Shown: positions 1-9,337 of the stretch, piece by piece
Position numbering within the stretch: position 1 is the first letter of the stretch
How the letters are laid out: the number at the start of each line of letters is the position of its first letter
Position numbers and translations under genes: made by a program
Notes under the pieces: model-generated
Seen by the model: the letters and a program-made list of their open reading frames with translations, nothing else
The model's database searches: none
Told to the model about the DNA's origin: nothing
NCBI GenBank assembly: GCA_963790045.1
Contig: CAWBMS010000008.1
Span: forward strand, 248,001-312,000
Origin: DATKMP01 sp963790045
GTDB taxonomy: Bacteria; Bacteroidota; Ignavibacteria; UBA10030
Direction: 5' to 3'
Length of the DNA stretch: 64,000 bases

Positions 1-1886
1 CGTTCTGCCTTTCGACGTTCTGTAATATCCCGCATCACCACCTGAATTGCTGGCTGCCCGTTCCATGTGAACGACATCGCTGCAACTTCAGCTTCAAAGA
101 TAGTGCTATCGAACCGTAAAAATTTTTCTTCGATGACGGGCATTTTTGCTCCATCTTGTTGCATGCGTTGAACACGATCCAAAACTTCGATTTTATAATC
201 TGGATGAACAAACTCTATAATAGAACGCCCGATGACTTCTTCTATCGATTTTACTCCAAAGGCACGAAGCGTAGCACTATTCGCAAACACCACCTTTCCT
301 TTGATGTGCACAATCGTAGGATCAGGAGAAAGTTCTATAAGTGAACGGTAACGTTCTTCGCTTTCCCGCAACGATTGCTCTACTTGCCTTCTTTCAGTAA
401 TATCACGAGAAACTCCCATGACTCCGATGGTTTCACCTTTGGAATTTTTAAGGACAGAGGATGATAAAAGACATGGAAATGACTCTCCGTTTTTTTTGCG
501 ATTCGTAATTTCACGAACACACCGCCCATCTTCCACGGTGATCTTGTGTACCATGGCGCCTTCTTCTGCATCGGCATATAAAATATTGATATGCTGCCCG
601 ACAACTTCTTCAGCGGTGTAGCCGAACGTTCCTTCAGCAGCATGATTGAATTCGGTGATAATACGATTTTCATCGGAAGCAATAATCATATCCAGCGAAC
701 TGTTAATAATACTCTTGGAATAATCCTGAGCTGCCTTCAACCGTTCTTCTGCACGCTTGACTTCCGTAATATCCCGCGAAGTACCCATATAACCGATTTT
801 TTCTCCGCGAGCATTTTGCAAAATAGCAGAAGAAATAAGGCACGGAAAAATTTCACCATTCTTCCGTTTGTCCAGCACTTCATAAACGCCGCGTCCGTTC
901 ACATCAACAGTTTGATTCACCGATGTTCCCGCAGCGGCATCCGCATACAGGATGTTGATATGCTTTCCGAGTACTTCTTCCTTTTTATATCCGAATGTCT
1001 CCTCTGCCGCTTTATTAAACTCAATGATATTTCGATCCAGATCGACGGCGATAACCATATCTAACGAACTCTCGATGATGCTCCGCGCATAGTCCTGTGA
1101 TGTTTTTAATGCTTCCTGCGCACGCCTACGCTCCGATACATCCTGAAAAACCAAAACGACACCGACTGTTTTGCCGTGTTCATCTTTAATCGGCGAAGCA
1201 TTTTCATCGACCGGTGTTTCTTTTCCATCACGCGAAACAAGAATGGCATGGTTCTTCAACACGGCGGCAATTTTATTTTTCAGAATCTGTTCTACCGGAT
1301 TACTCGTTTTTGGTTTGGATATTTCTTCTTTCGTTCGAAAAATTTGCAGTAAATCTTCTCCCGCCGCTTCGTTCAGTTTCCATCCTGTCAACAACTCTGC
1401 GGCAGTATTCATAAACTTAATAGCACCATTCGTATCCGTAGCAATCACCGCTTCACCGATACTTCGCAATGTTGTGCCGTACCAAGTTTCATTTTCTTTG
1501 AACCGTCGTTCCACCTCTGCACGGTACAATGCCATTTCGATCGTGGTATGTAATTCGCGTTCTTCAAACGGCTTTAGCACATACCCGAAGGGCTCAGTGA
1601 CGCTCGCACGGCGGAGCGTATCATTATCCGCGTACGCTGTCAAATACACAATCGTGGTGCTATAACGTAATCGTAATTCGGTCGCCGTTTGAATGCCGTC
1701 CATTTCTCCCTTGAGACGAACATCCATAAGGACTAAATCGATCACTGCCGTTGACGCTTTTCGCAATGCTTCTTCACCTGTCGCGGCAATACCAACGACA
1801 TCATAACCAAGATTCAGAAGTCGCTTTTGCAAATCTTTTGCAACAATCGCTTCATCTTCGACAATTAAAATTTTGGGATTCGCCAT
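1..1886 (-). CDS. Response regulator receiver with at least four PAS domains, C-terminus cut by window edge
   Basis: About 628 codons are open from an ATG at 1886 to the left edge, so the C-terminus is missing. Residues 1-120 form a receiver domain: acidic pair E10/D11, phospho-acceptor D55 in LVLMDVRLKG, a TAYAD segment, and the conserved Lys in LKPFEERE. After it come repeated PAS/PAC units, recognisable by recurring DITE/DVSER linkers, at roughly 135-255, 265-385, 390-510 and 515-628. The two middle units are near-copies of each other (both contain KKNGE.FPCL and GH/QHINILYADA), suggesting internal duplication. It starts 11 bp after the histidine kinase at 1898-3679 on the same strand, so that kinase is the likely phosphodonor. 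A HisKA-type or other output domain may lie outside the window. Role inferred: cytoplasmic multi-input signal integrator. Confidence 0.85.
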   Translation of the reverse strand, partial: MANPKILIVEDEAIVAKDLQKRLLNLGYDVVGIAATGEEALRKASTAVIDLVLMDVRLKGEMDGIQTATELRLRYSTTIVYLTAYADNDTLRRASVTEPFGYVLKPFEERELHTTIEMALYRAEVERRFKENETWYGTTLRSIGEAVIATDTNGAIKFMNTAAELLTGWKLNEAAGEDLLQIFRTKEEISKPKTSNPVEQILKNKIAAVLKNHAILVSRDGKETPVDENASPIKDEHGKTVGVVLVFQDVSERRRAQEALKTSQDYARSIIESSLDMVIAVDLDRNIIEFNKAAEETFGYKKEEVLGKHINILYADAAAGTSVNQTVDVNGRGVYEVLDKRKNGEIFPCLISSAILQNARGEKIGYMGTSRDITEVKRAEERLKAAQDYSKSIINSSLDMIIASDENRIITEFNHAAEGTFGYTAEEVVGQHINILYADAEEGAMVHKITVEDGRCVREITNRKKNGESFPCLLSSSVLKNSKGETIGVMGVSRDITERRQVEQSLRESEERYRSLIELSPDPTIVHIKGKVVFANSATLRAFGVKSIEEVIGRSIIEFVHPDYKIEVLDRVQRMQQDGAKMPVIEEKFLRFDSTIFEAEVAAMSFTWNGQPAIQVVMRDITERRKAE

Positions 1887-1897
1887 AAGAGTTCCAA

Positions 1898-3679
1898 TCA
1901 TTTTGAACCGCGTTCTTTAAAAATTAATTGTACATGTGTACCCGGTGTATTCTGGATGTGCAAGCTCCCGCCAAGCTGCCCTGCCAAGGTTCGCACCAAT
2001 TCCCAACCCAGCGAGTGTGACGCCATTTCAGGATGTGCATCAAATCCAATCCCGTCATCCACAACACTTAACCGAATGGTTTTGGTGTCGATATGCACAA
2101 TCGAAACAAAAATCTTGCCCGGCCTATTATTGGGAAAGGCGTGTTTCAATGAATTCGAAACCAGTTCTCCTACGATCAATCCGCACGGGATTGCCGTATC
2201 AATATCGAATTCCAATTTCGCGATATCTATTTCATACTCAATGGCAGCCGGCGATGTTTTATATGTTTGGAATAAACTTGTAACCAACGAATGTACATAT
2301 TCACCGAAATCAATACGGGCAAGATTGGGGGATTGATATAATTTTTCATGGAGCAACGCCATTGCCCTCACACGATTTTGACTTTGTTGAAATAATTCCC
2401 TGTCATAGGTATCATGCAAATAATCTGATTGGAGATTCAACAAGCTGGAAATAATTTGTAAATTATTTTTCACACGATGGTGAATTTCTTTCAGCAACAC
2501 TTCCTTTTCTGAAAATGCTTCGCGGATTTGTGCTTCGGATTTTTTACGTTCGGAAATATTCGTCAGCGCACCATCATAATAGATAACCGCTCCTTGCGGC
2601 GAGCGAGTCACACGGGCATTATATTCCACCCAAACGCTCGCTCCATCGTACCGTTTAAGTTCCAGTTCCATTTCCCGTACAACATCGTACACCTCCACTA
2701 ATGCCTGCCATTTCTTTCGATCATTGGGATCTGTATATAAATTATACGCGTTGGTATGTAAGAGTGCCTCACGATCGGGAAATCCTAAGATCTGCACCAT
2801 CGCCGGATTTACGCGCAACATCTTTCCCTCCGGCGTTGACCGGAACAACCCGATGGGAATATCTTCAAACAATCGATAATAGATTTCTTCTGAATCCTTC
2901 ACGCTATCATATAAACCATTGAACGGCTGTCGGCGCCGGATCGCCAAAATACTTTGTGCAATGTGATTCGATAATAAATTGAAAAAATCTATTTCCTCAT
3001 GCACAAACGTATGAAAAATATTTAAATATTCTATCTGTAATATTCCAATGACAAGACCGCTTGCGATCAATGGAAATGCTGCAACGGACTTTAATTGAAC
3101 GGCTTCGATGTATTCCGCACTGAGCATGTCGGATAATTTGCAATCATGGATAATCACAGGAACACGCGTGTGGAAACATTGTTCGGCAACACCGTTGATC
3201 GTGGTACTATGTGAACCGTTGGAGAATAGCATTTCTCTATTTGTTTCCTGATTTAATAAAGTGTTCGTGCGCACATCATGAAGAAAAATAGTTGCTCGAT
3301 CCGCTCCCCAATGGCGCGGTATCAATTCTTCTACCGTATGAACCACCGAACGAACATCTTCTGCTGTCAATACCGTTCGATGAAATTCCGTTAGAAGCTG
3401 CACATGCTGCTGTGCATATCGAAGCGATGCACGAGCTTGCTGCACATCGCTTGTCAATTCATCGATGGTTTGCGCATATCGTTCAAGAAACGGTCTCCAC
3501 TGCTGCTCGGTTTCCGGCAACGCTGCAGCCATGTGTCGCAACTCTGTACTTCCTGTTTCATGTGATGACGTATTTTCGATTATCAATCGCTTTCGGAATC
3601 CGCTGTACTTTGTTTCAATATACTCAGCAACAAGAGGAAAGGCAACAGGCACAGTATTGGAAAGCGCATACATTCTCAT
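1898..3679 (-). CDS. GAF-PAS sensor histidine kinase of the HisKA_2 type
   Basis: A soluble kinase of up to 593 residues with no membrane segment. A coiled region (about 50-95) precedes a GAF domain (about 95-245, ending in a HIAQSILAI helix), then a PAS/PAC domain (about 265-380). The phospho-acceptor box EIHHRVKNNLQ is followed by a HATPase domain with VGELVSNSLKHAF (N box) and DDGIGF (G1 box). This H-box is characteristic of HisKA_2 kinases. The start is uncertain: the first 46 residues match no domain I recognise, and a TTG at 3541 has a good Shine-Dalgarno sequence (AGGAAG, 7 nt upstream), giving a 547-residue protein. If the ATG at 3679 is used, only 13 bp separate it from divergent lptF. 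The response regulator at 1-1886 follows directly and is the probable partner. Confidence 0.88.
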   Translation of the reverse strand: MRMYALSNTVPVAFPLVAEYIETKYSGFRKRLIIENTSSHETGSTELRHMAAALPETEQQWRPFLERYAQTIDELTSDVQQARASLRYAQQHVQLLTEFHRTVLTAEDVRSVVHTVEELIPRHWGADRATIFLHDVRTNTLLNQETNREMLFSNGSHSTTINGVAEQCFHTRVPVIIHDCKLSDMLSAEYIEAVQLKSVAAFPLIASGLVIGILQIEYLNIFHTFVHEEIDFFNLLSNHIAQSILAIRRRQPFNGLYDSVKDSEEIYYRLFEDIPIGLFRSTPEGKMLRVNPAMVQILGFPDREALLHTNAYNLYTDPNDRKKWQALVEVYDVVREMELELKRYDGASVWVEYNARVTRSPQGAVIYYDGALTNISERKKSEAQIREAFSEKEVLLKEIHHRVKNNLQIISSLLNLQSDYLHDTYDRELFQQSQNRVRAMALLHEKLYQSPNLARIDFGEYVHSLVTSLFQTYKTSPAAIEYEIDIAKLEFDIDTAIPCGLIVGELVSNSLKHAFPNNRPGKIFVSIVHIDTKTIRLSVVDDGIGFDAHPEMASHSLGWELVRTLAGQLGGSLHIQNTPGTHVQLIFKERGSK

Positions 3680-3692
3680 TATATTAGGAAGA

Positions 3693-5057
3693 ATGGTGAT
3701 TTTGTGGCGACATATTCTGCGGACACATATTAGTCCGTTTTTGTTTTCCGTCGTGCTGGTGATGGGGATTTTCCTTCTTCAATTTCTTATGAAATTTTTA
3801 GATCAATTGGCTGGAAAAGGATTAAGCGCCGCCGTAATTATTGAACTGATTACGATGAACCTTGCCTGGATGCTGGTTCTTGCCGTACCGATGGGAGTGC
3901 TCGTCGCAACGCTAATGGCGTTCGGCAGCATGGCATCCAATAACGAAATTACTGCAATGCGGGCAAGCGGCGTTAGTTTGTACCGAATGATGGCGCCGGT
4001 GTTCATTGCATCCATTGCTGTTTGCTATCTCTTAATCCGCTTCAATAATGATGTTTTGCCGGATGCCAACCATCAAGTACGAGTTTTGCAGACAGACATT
4101 TCCCGCAAAAAACCGACGCTGACATTAGTGCCGGGTATGTTCACACAATTATTACAAGGACACAGTATTCTCGTCCGAAAAACATTCGAACATTCCAACG
4201 ACCTGGAAGGCGTAACCATTCTTGATTACTCGCAACCCATGTCGACAGCAACGATTACCGCACACCATGGTACCATTTCTTTTTCTTCCGATTATCAAAA
4301 ACTCATTATGGACTTGTGGGATGGAGAAATTCATCAGATCAACAACCAATTGCATAATCAGTACAGAATCATTCGTTTTAAAAAACACCGCATCGTTATG
4401 GAGGCGGAAGGATTTAATTTTCAACGATCACAAGCGGGAGCATTCACGCGTGGCGATCGCGAACTGAGTGCCGCTGCCATGGTAGCAATCGTGGACAGCT
4501 TACGCAATTTGCAATATCAATCCATTCAACGTTCACAATCATTGTTGGATAAAAATATTACGAATTTGTATTCATCAAGAGCCGGTCAACCAATTTGGGG
4601 ATTCGCTCCGTCTTCTGAAGCAAGCCAATTGCTTCAGCTACGGCAGGCAATAGAAAATGATTTATTGCAGAACCATTATTATAATGTAGAAGTAAAAAAA
4701 TACATGGTTGAGATTCATAAAAAATACGCCATACCGATTGCATGCATCGTCTTTGTCTTCATCGGAGCACCGCTTGGCATTATGGCTCGGAAAGGAACGT
4801 TCGGCATGGGCGCAAGTTTGAGCCTTGGATTCTTTGTGCTGTACTGGGCTTGCCTTAAAGCCGGAGAAAATCTTGCCGACAGAGAAATGCTTGAGCCATG
4901 GATGGGAATGTGGATGGGAAATATTATTCTTAGTGTCGTTGGTGTTTATCTTACCATACGGACAGCACGGGAAACTCCCAACATCAAATGGATCGATGTC
5001 ACACGGTTGCTTCCAAAATCCTGGCGTACCAATCCCGACGCTAAAGAAGAATCATGA
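3693..5057 (+). CDS. lptF: LPS export ABC permease LptF (YjgP/YjgQ family)
   Basis: About 454 residues. LptF and LptG form the inner-membrane core of the LptB2FG transporter, which extracts LPS from the inner membrane and passes it to the periplasmic bridge. The N-terminal helix (ILRTHISPFLFSVVLVMGIF) is followed by two more membrane segments and the conserved NNEITAMRASGVSLYRMM coupling region, a long periplasmic domain, and three C-terminal helices including IPIACIVFVFIGAPLGI. The protein is roughly 90 residues longer than enterobacterial LptF, mainly from a Gln/Leu-rich segment before the fourth membrane helix. The start is not settled: ATG 3693, GTG 3696 and TTG 3702 are in frame, and AGGAAG at 3686-3691 is best spaced for the later two. 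The stop overlaps the lptG start by 4 bp (ATGA). Confidence 0.92.
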   Translation: MVILWRHILRTHISPFLFSVVLVMGIFLLQFLMKFLDQLAGKGLSAAVIIELITMNLAWMLVLAVPMGVLVATLMAFGSMASNNEITAMRASGVSLYRMMAPVFIASIAVCYLLIRFNNDVLPDANHQVRVLQTDISRKKPTLTLVPGMFTQLLQGHSILVRKTFEHSNDLEGVTILDYSQPMSTATITAHHGTISFSSDYQKLIMDLWDGEIHQINNQLHNQYRIIRFKKHRIVMEAEGFNFQRSQAGAFTRGDRELSAAAMVAIVDSLRNLQYQSIQRSQSLLDKNITNLYSSRAGQPIWGFAPSSEASQLLQLRQAIENDLLQNHYYNVEVKKYMVEIHKKYAIPIACIVFVFIGAPLGIMARKGTFGMGASLSLGFFVLYWACLKAGENLADREMLEPWMGMWMGNIILSVVGVYLTIRTARETPNIKWIDVTRLLPKSWRTNPDAKEES

Positions 5058-6154
5058 AAATTCTCGATCGATATATTATCCGCCAATTTCTTGTTTCATT
5101 TATTTTTGGATTGATTGCGTTCATCGCCATTTTCATCATCATCGATATGATGGAAAAATTAGATGACTTTATCGATGCAAAAGCGCCGACACAAATTATT
5201 GTTGAATATTATATTGCTTTCATTCCTGAGATTGTCAAATTGATGATTCCGGTTGCCGTGTTGTTGGCAGCGTTATTCGTAACCGGACGGCTTTCCAGTC
5301 AGAATGAACTTGCCGCCATTAAGTCAAGCGGCGTAAGTTTATACCGTATGATGGCTCCATTTATAGTAATGGCGTTTTTTATTTGTTGTCTTTCTGTTTA
5401 TCTAAACGGATGGCTTGTGCCGTATGCCAATCAAAAAAAATTTTATATCGAACGTACACACTTAAATAAATCGATTGATATTTCCGATCGCTATAATATT
5501 TTATTTCAAGAAGGACCGCGACGCATTGTTTCTATCCATTATTATGACACTCAGCAACGCATTGCCCATCAGGTCAGCATTCAAGATTTCGATCAAAGCG
5601 ATCCGACAATTTTGCGCCATCGGTACGATGCACAACTTATGAAATGGCAAGCACAAGATGGAAATCCACAAAATGGATCATGGATATTGGAATTCGGTAA
5701 TCGACGAGACTTTGGAGATTCCACACAATCGTTTTCCAACTTTACGCAGTTACCGATTGGAAAATTATCGATCACGCCAACGGACATCGAACAAAAACAA
5801 CATACACCGGATGAAATGGATGTTCGAGAATTGAAAACATTTATTGCTGACCAGCAGCGCGCAGGTCAAGACGTCGCACGCTGGCAGGTGGAATACCATT
5901 TTAAATTTGCCTTCCCCTTTGCAAGTATGATTATGATTTTATTCGGCGTCCCGTTTGCTTCCAGCCGGCCGCGTACCGGCGCCGCTCTGGGATTTGGAAT
6001 TGCTACTGCAGTTACGTTTATCTATTTGGTATTTATGAAGGCAAGTCAAGTATTTGGCTACAACGGAGACCTCAATCCATTGTTCACCGCTTGGTTGGCA
6101 AACGGCATTTTTCTTGTGGCAGGAGTTGTCAACCTGTTCCGCGTACAAAAGTGA
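5054..6154 (+). CDS. lptG: LPS export ABC permease LptG (YjgP/YjgQ family)
   Basis: 366 residues, the usual length for the family. It begins with the conserved KILDRYIIRQFL, a helix rich in Phe/Ile, then SSQNELAAIKSSGVSLYRMM, matching the same cytoplasmic coupling motif in the upstream paralogue. The periplasmic beta-rich domain spans about 110-260, followed by the FPFASMIMILFGVPFASS helix and two further membrane segments. It is translationally coupled to lptF through a 4-bp overlap. The tandem arrangement supports LptF followed by LptG, though sequence alone does not distinguish the two names firmly. The ATPase lptB is not in the window. Confidence 0.92.
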   Translation: MKILDRYIIRQFLVSFIFGLIAFIAIFIIIDMMEKLDDFIDAKAPTQIIVEYYIAFIPEIVKLMIPVAVLLAALFVTGRLSSQNELAAIKSSGVSLYRMMAPFIVMAFFICCLSVYLNGWLVPYANQKKFYIERTHLNKSIDISDRYNILFQEGPRRIVSIHYYDTQQRIAHQVSIQDFDQSDPTILRHRYDAQLMKWQAQDGNPQNGSWILEFGNRRDFGDSTQSFSNFTQLPIGKLSITPTDIEQKQHTPDEMDVRELKTFIADQQRAGQDVARWQVEYHFKFAFPFASMIMILFGVPFASSRPRTGAALGFGIATAVTFIYLVFMKASQVFGYNGDLNPLFTAWLANGIFLVAGVVNLFRVQK

Positions 6155-6166
6155 TCGATAAAAAGA

Positions 6167-6319
6167 TTATGCTACTTTTTTGAAATCATTGCTCAATTTT
6201 TTTCCCATACGTATTTCTTCAAATGATTCGATTATTTCATCAGAATCATTACCAATTTTAATAAATCGTATGATCATAAAAATACACACGAAATAAGCAA
6301 CTGCCAATAACCACCACAT
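6167..6319 (-). CDS. Small single-pass membrane protein, 50 residues
   Basis: The ATG at 6319 is preceded by GGAGGA at 6323-6328, an almost perfect Shine-Dalgarno sequence four bases upstream, which is why I choose it over upstream starts. The peptide opens with MWWLLAVAYFVCIFMIIRFI, one strong transmembrane helix beginning at the N-terminus. A short charged cytoplasmic tail follows, with Asp/Glu first (NDSDEIIESFEEIR) and Lys at the end. It belongs to no family I recognise. It lies convergent to lptG in an AT-rich stretch. The ribosome binding site and the membrane-anchor-plus-charged-tail organisation make it a credible real gene. Confidence 0.55.
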   Translation of the reverse strand: MWWLLAVAYFVCIFMIIRFIKIGNDSDEIIESFEEIRMGKKLSNDFKKVA

Positions 6320-6570
6320 ATGTTCCTCCATAATATAGTCTATTCGTATACTTATACAACTAGTATGCCATTTTTGAAAGAATTTTTTGTTGTTATTTTT
6401 TGTATTTAGGGCATTTTCTTTACATTCTTTTTGCATATTCTGCAAAAATGCAATTATACGACCACATGTATTGAAAATGGCATGCATGCCTAAAATATTA
6501 ATTTTTCGAGACTTACTTCGAGAAGAGTTCAATTGTTAGACGTAACAAAAGCGGGGGAAATACTCTTATT

Positions 6571-7200
6571 TCAGGTTTCGGAAAAAGATTGAAATGCAAT
6601 TTTTCTGTAATGTCTTTCTAACATTAGAAAGGTAAGAATACAAAGACCGAGACTTATCAATGATGATGTTATTATTGATTTTTCATATAAAAATAAAATG
6701 AAAAACATCACTGTGCTTGATAACACGCTTGTTGAAAGAATTATTAAAGAAGAAGGTGCATAAAAAATTCTATGAAATTTTGCAATGTCAATATTTTGCA
6801 CGGTATCACCGTTTACTTTTTCTTCTTTACTTTGTAAAATTTTTCTTTTTAAATCATTTATTTGAATTGAAATTGCAATGGCACTTCTTTGTGAATTTGC
6901 AAAGACCGTAATAGTTGCAATACCCATTATCATAACAAAAACGACTAAATAACTAAGGCTAACGATGGTAACATTATTAAAAATCGGTTCAGAATTTTTT
7001 GGCAAAATAAAATAGACAGCGACTGACAATGCAGATATAACTGCCCAGTAATAACGAACCCACCTATCTGCTTGTGAATAATAGGTACTTAAGCAAGGAA
7101 TAGCATTCACAATATTCTTTAACGTAAAAGTCTTGAATAAACATTCGTTCTTCCTTGTTTCCCATAATCTGAACATAATAGATTCTTTTTCGATATTCAA
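6571..7200 (-). CDS. Orphan four-helix membrane protein of unknown function
   Basis: 209 residues, clearly AT-rich compared with its neighbours. Hydrophobic segments lie at about 50-67, 77-101, 152-174 and 176-197. Between the second and third is a hydrophilic helical stretch (about 104-145) containing SAIAISIQINDLKRKI. This gives a 2TM-soluble helix-2TM layout. The N-terminal 45 residues carry many charges and Cys. I cannot assign a family. Some effector proteins associated with nucleotide-second-messenger defence systems have similar short multi-helix layouts, but no nucleotidyltransferase gene lies nearby, so this is only a shape resemblance. Upstream ATGs in frame leave the start open; the ATG at 7176 (MFRLWETRKN) is an alternative. 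Confidence 0.6.
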   Translation of the reverse strand: MNIEKESIMFRLWETRKNECLFKTFTLKNIVNAIPCLSTYYSQADRWVRYYWAVISALSVAVYFILPKNSEPIFNNVTIVSLSYLVVFVMIMGIATITVFANSQRSAIAISIQINDLKRKILQSKEEKVNGDTVQNIDIAKFHRIFYAPSSLIILSTSVLSSTVMFFILFLYEKSIITSSLISLGLCILTFLMLERHYRKIAFQSFSET

Positions 7201-7507
7201 TAAAAATATCTATATATTGCTATTTAATTAAACAGCACATTTTTTTCGTCGGTAAAAACACTGTATCGTAAAATATCGAAAGAATAAAATTCCGGTGCTG
7301 TTTGAGTTTTTTATTCCCACTTGAAAAAGGATTATTATAAATCTGCCAACATTCTCACAATAAATGTCACTTTCAGAATTGCACCTCTTTGCTTTTGGGT
7401 TGCCTTTTTCATTCGTTCCTGCAGAATTCGGGCTGGGACTGGCGTTACTTGATTGAAAAAACAAATGCAACAAACATAATAAAATTAAGGACAACGATAC
7501 TGATTCA
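7201..7507. other. AT-rich gap without a supported gene
   Basis: An open frame of 88 codons runs on the minus strand from a TTG at 7494 to 7228. It has a hydrophobic start, but no convincing ribosome binding site and no family resemblance. I see no hairpin-terminator or promoter I could defend here beyond the terminator that follows at 7515. Confidence 0.4.
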
Positions 7508-7514
7508 CAAAAAA

Positions 7515-7544
7515 AAGCCCTGATAGAACATCGGGGCTTTTTTT
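7515..7544 (-). terminator. Intrinsic terminator of the TRAP operon
   Basis: Stem AAGCCCTGAT / ATCGGGGCTT (one G-T pair) with a 5-nt loop at 7515-7539, flanked by a run of A on the left and T on the right. It can therefore act on either strand. It lies 17 bp beyond the dctM stop, so its obvious job is ending the tatT-dctPQM transcript. Confidence 0.85.
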
Positions 7545-7561
7545 AAACTAGCAAACAAAAA

Positions 7562-8825
7562 TTATTTCACTAACCATAAACTGAGTTCGGGAACGTACGT
7601 AATTAAAATCAGGCCGATAAACAGCACAAAGATAAACGGCAGAGTGGCTATAGCAAGTTTGCCAATCGGTTTGTTGAAACGGAAGCTTGCCATAAATAAA
7701 TTCAATCCTACCGGCGGCATTAAATAGGCAATCTCCAGATTCGCAAGAAAAATGATGCCAAGATGCACGGGATTGATGCCGTATTGCATCGCCACAGGAA
7801 CGATGAGCGGCACAACAACAATCGCCGAAAATATTTCCATCATCATGCCGATAATTAATAAAAAGACATTGAGCAGCATAAGAAACACAATCTTGCTCGT
7901 TACAACCTGACTGATGAGCGCAAATAATTGTTGAGGTATCTGCTGATCAATTAAATAACTTGTCAATCCCATGGCGCAGCCGAGAATCATGAGAATCGCG
8001 CCGACGAGCACCATACTTTCCCGCATCACACGCGGAACATCGGTGAAAAATTTCAAATCTTTATAAATAAACACTTCCACTACGAACACATAAAATGCCG
8101 TGACCGCTGCTGCCTCCGTTGCGGTAAAGTAGCCGCCATAAATACCGCCGATAATAAAAAATGGCAGCGGAATTTCCCATGCAATGCCTTTGAATGCAAT
8201 CCATAGTTTTTTCCACTCAAACGCATGACGCGGAACATGTGCTTTGCGTCCTTGGTAAATGCTGTAGACGGCAATTACCAGATACAAGGATGGTACCGGG
8301 CACAATGCCAGCTCTATATAAATTATCGATTGAAACTTCTGCAAATGTTCCATAAAGAATGATCGGAAGACTTGGAGGAAAAAGTAAACCCAAACTGCCG
8401 GATGTGGTAACAAGTCCGAGCGCAAATTTTTCGGAATATTGTTCGGAAATAAGAATCGGAAATACTAAGCCGCCAAGTGCAACAATCGTAACGCCTGAAC
8501 CTCCGGTGAATGCAGTGAACACCGCACAACTCGCCAGTACCACAACAGCAAGTCCGCCGGGCATCCAGCCGATGAGCGCTTGTGCAAATGCAACGATGCG
8601 TTTCGGGGCTTTACTTTCTGCAAGAAAATATCCTGCGACCGTGAACAATGGAATTGCAAGCAGCACCGGCTGGCTTGCAAGCCGGTACAATTCGACCATC
8701 ACAGCTGCTGTATCGATTCCCTGCGATGCAAATCCGTACAGGGAAATTGCTCCGATAATTGTGAACAGCGGCGCACCAAGAAACACGAGTGCGATGAGCG
8801 CGAGCACAACAAGTATGATTTTCAT
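7562..8825 (-). CDS. dctM: TRAP transporter large permease DctM, reading frame broken by one base
   Basis: The large (12-TM class) membrane subunit of a TRAP transporter, which performs Na+-driven uptake of the ligand delivered by the periplasmic binding protein. The first part reads from ATG 8825 (KIILVVLALIALVFLGAP) through the conserved AFTGGSGVTIVALGGLVFP and LGLLFPPSLPIILYGTFAEVS to AGIVPGTIL. The rest continues in another frame with LVIAVYSIYQGRK and ends at 7562 with the family's usual last helices (NLEIAYLMPPVGLNLF). Removing one base near 8282 restores a single protein of about 420 residues, the normal DctM length. The start overlaps the dctQ stop (ATGA). The break is either a sequence error or a recent mutation; homology runs uninterrupted across it. 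Confidence 0.88.
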
Positions 8826-9337
8826 AAGTGCTGCACCTCTGCAACATCCCAATTGCCGCGAATAATTTCAAGTATCCAGACAACTGAATGTACAAAAAAG
8901 CGGAATGCGATAACGGCGTAGCCGGCCGGAATAATGACGATGAAATACCATGTCGGCAAATTGAGAATCAAGATTTCTCCCGTTTCAATTTCCGACTGCA
9001 CAAATGCGATTGCGGCCTGCATCAAAAAATAACATATCACTGCCGCAAAGAGATTGGTGAGAATCAAAAATAGCTTGTGAAATTTTTTCGGAACAAGTTT
9101 GGAAACAAATTCGATCTTCAAATGCCTTCGTTCGCCTGTTGCAATGATGGCACCGAAAAATCCCACCCACAACACAAGATGGCGTAGAAAGATATCTCCC
9201 CACTCGATATTGGAATGAAAAATATTGCGCAACACTACTTGCGCAAACGCCATTACGATCATAAGTCCGAGAACTGCAACGATAAACCAACTGACAATAG
9301 TGTCGATTGCTTGATCGATACGTTTGAGAATTCTCAT
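8822..9337 (-). CDS. dctQ: TRAP transporter small permease DctQ
   Basis: 171 residues with four membrane segments at about 14-35, 50-68, 88-110 and 128-150, the standard DctQ topology. The WGDIFLRHLVLWVGFFGAI and ERRHLKIEF segments are typical: the family carries a conserved E/H motif at the end of the second helix. DctQ binds the large permease and is required for transport. It overlaps dctP upstream (ATG at 9337, dctP stop at 9334) and dctM downstream, so all three are probably translated together. Confidence 0.92.
   Translation of the reverse strand: MRILKRIDQAIDTIVSWFIVAVLGLMIVMAFAQVVLRNIFHSNIEWGDIFLRHLVLWVGFFGAIIATGERRHLKIEFVSKLVPKKFHKLFLILTNLFAAVICYFLMQAAIAFVQSEIETGEILILNLPTWYFIVIIPAGYAVIAFRFFVHSVVWILEIIRGNWDVAEVQHL

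Noticed and set aside
6167..6532. Longer 121-residue start for the small membrane protein
   Set aside because: The upstream part is low-complexity Asn/Lys-rich sequence with no ribosome binding site, while GGAGGA sits exactly before the ATG at 6319.
6571..7200. Defence-system membrane effector (CBASS/Pycsar-like)
   Set aside because: The topology is suggestive, but no nucleotide cyclase, NTPase or other defence gene is adjacent, so I do not make the claim.
7228..7494. 88-codon minus-strand frame
   Set aside because: It needs a TTG start, has no ribosome binding site and no family resemblance, in AT-rich DNA where open frames arise by chance.
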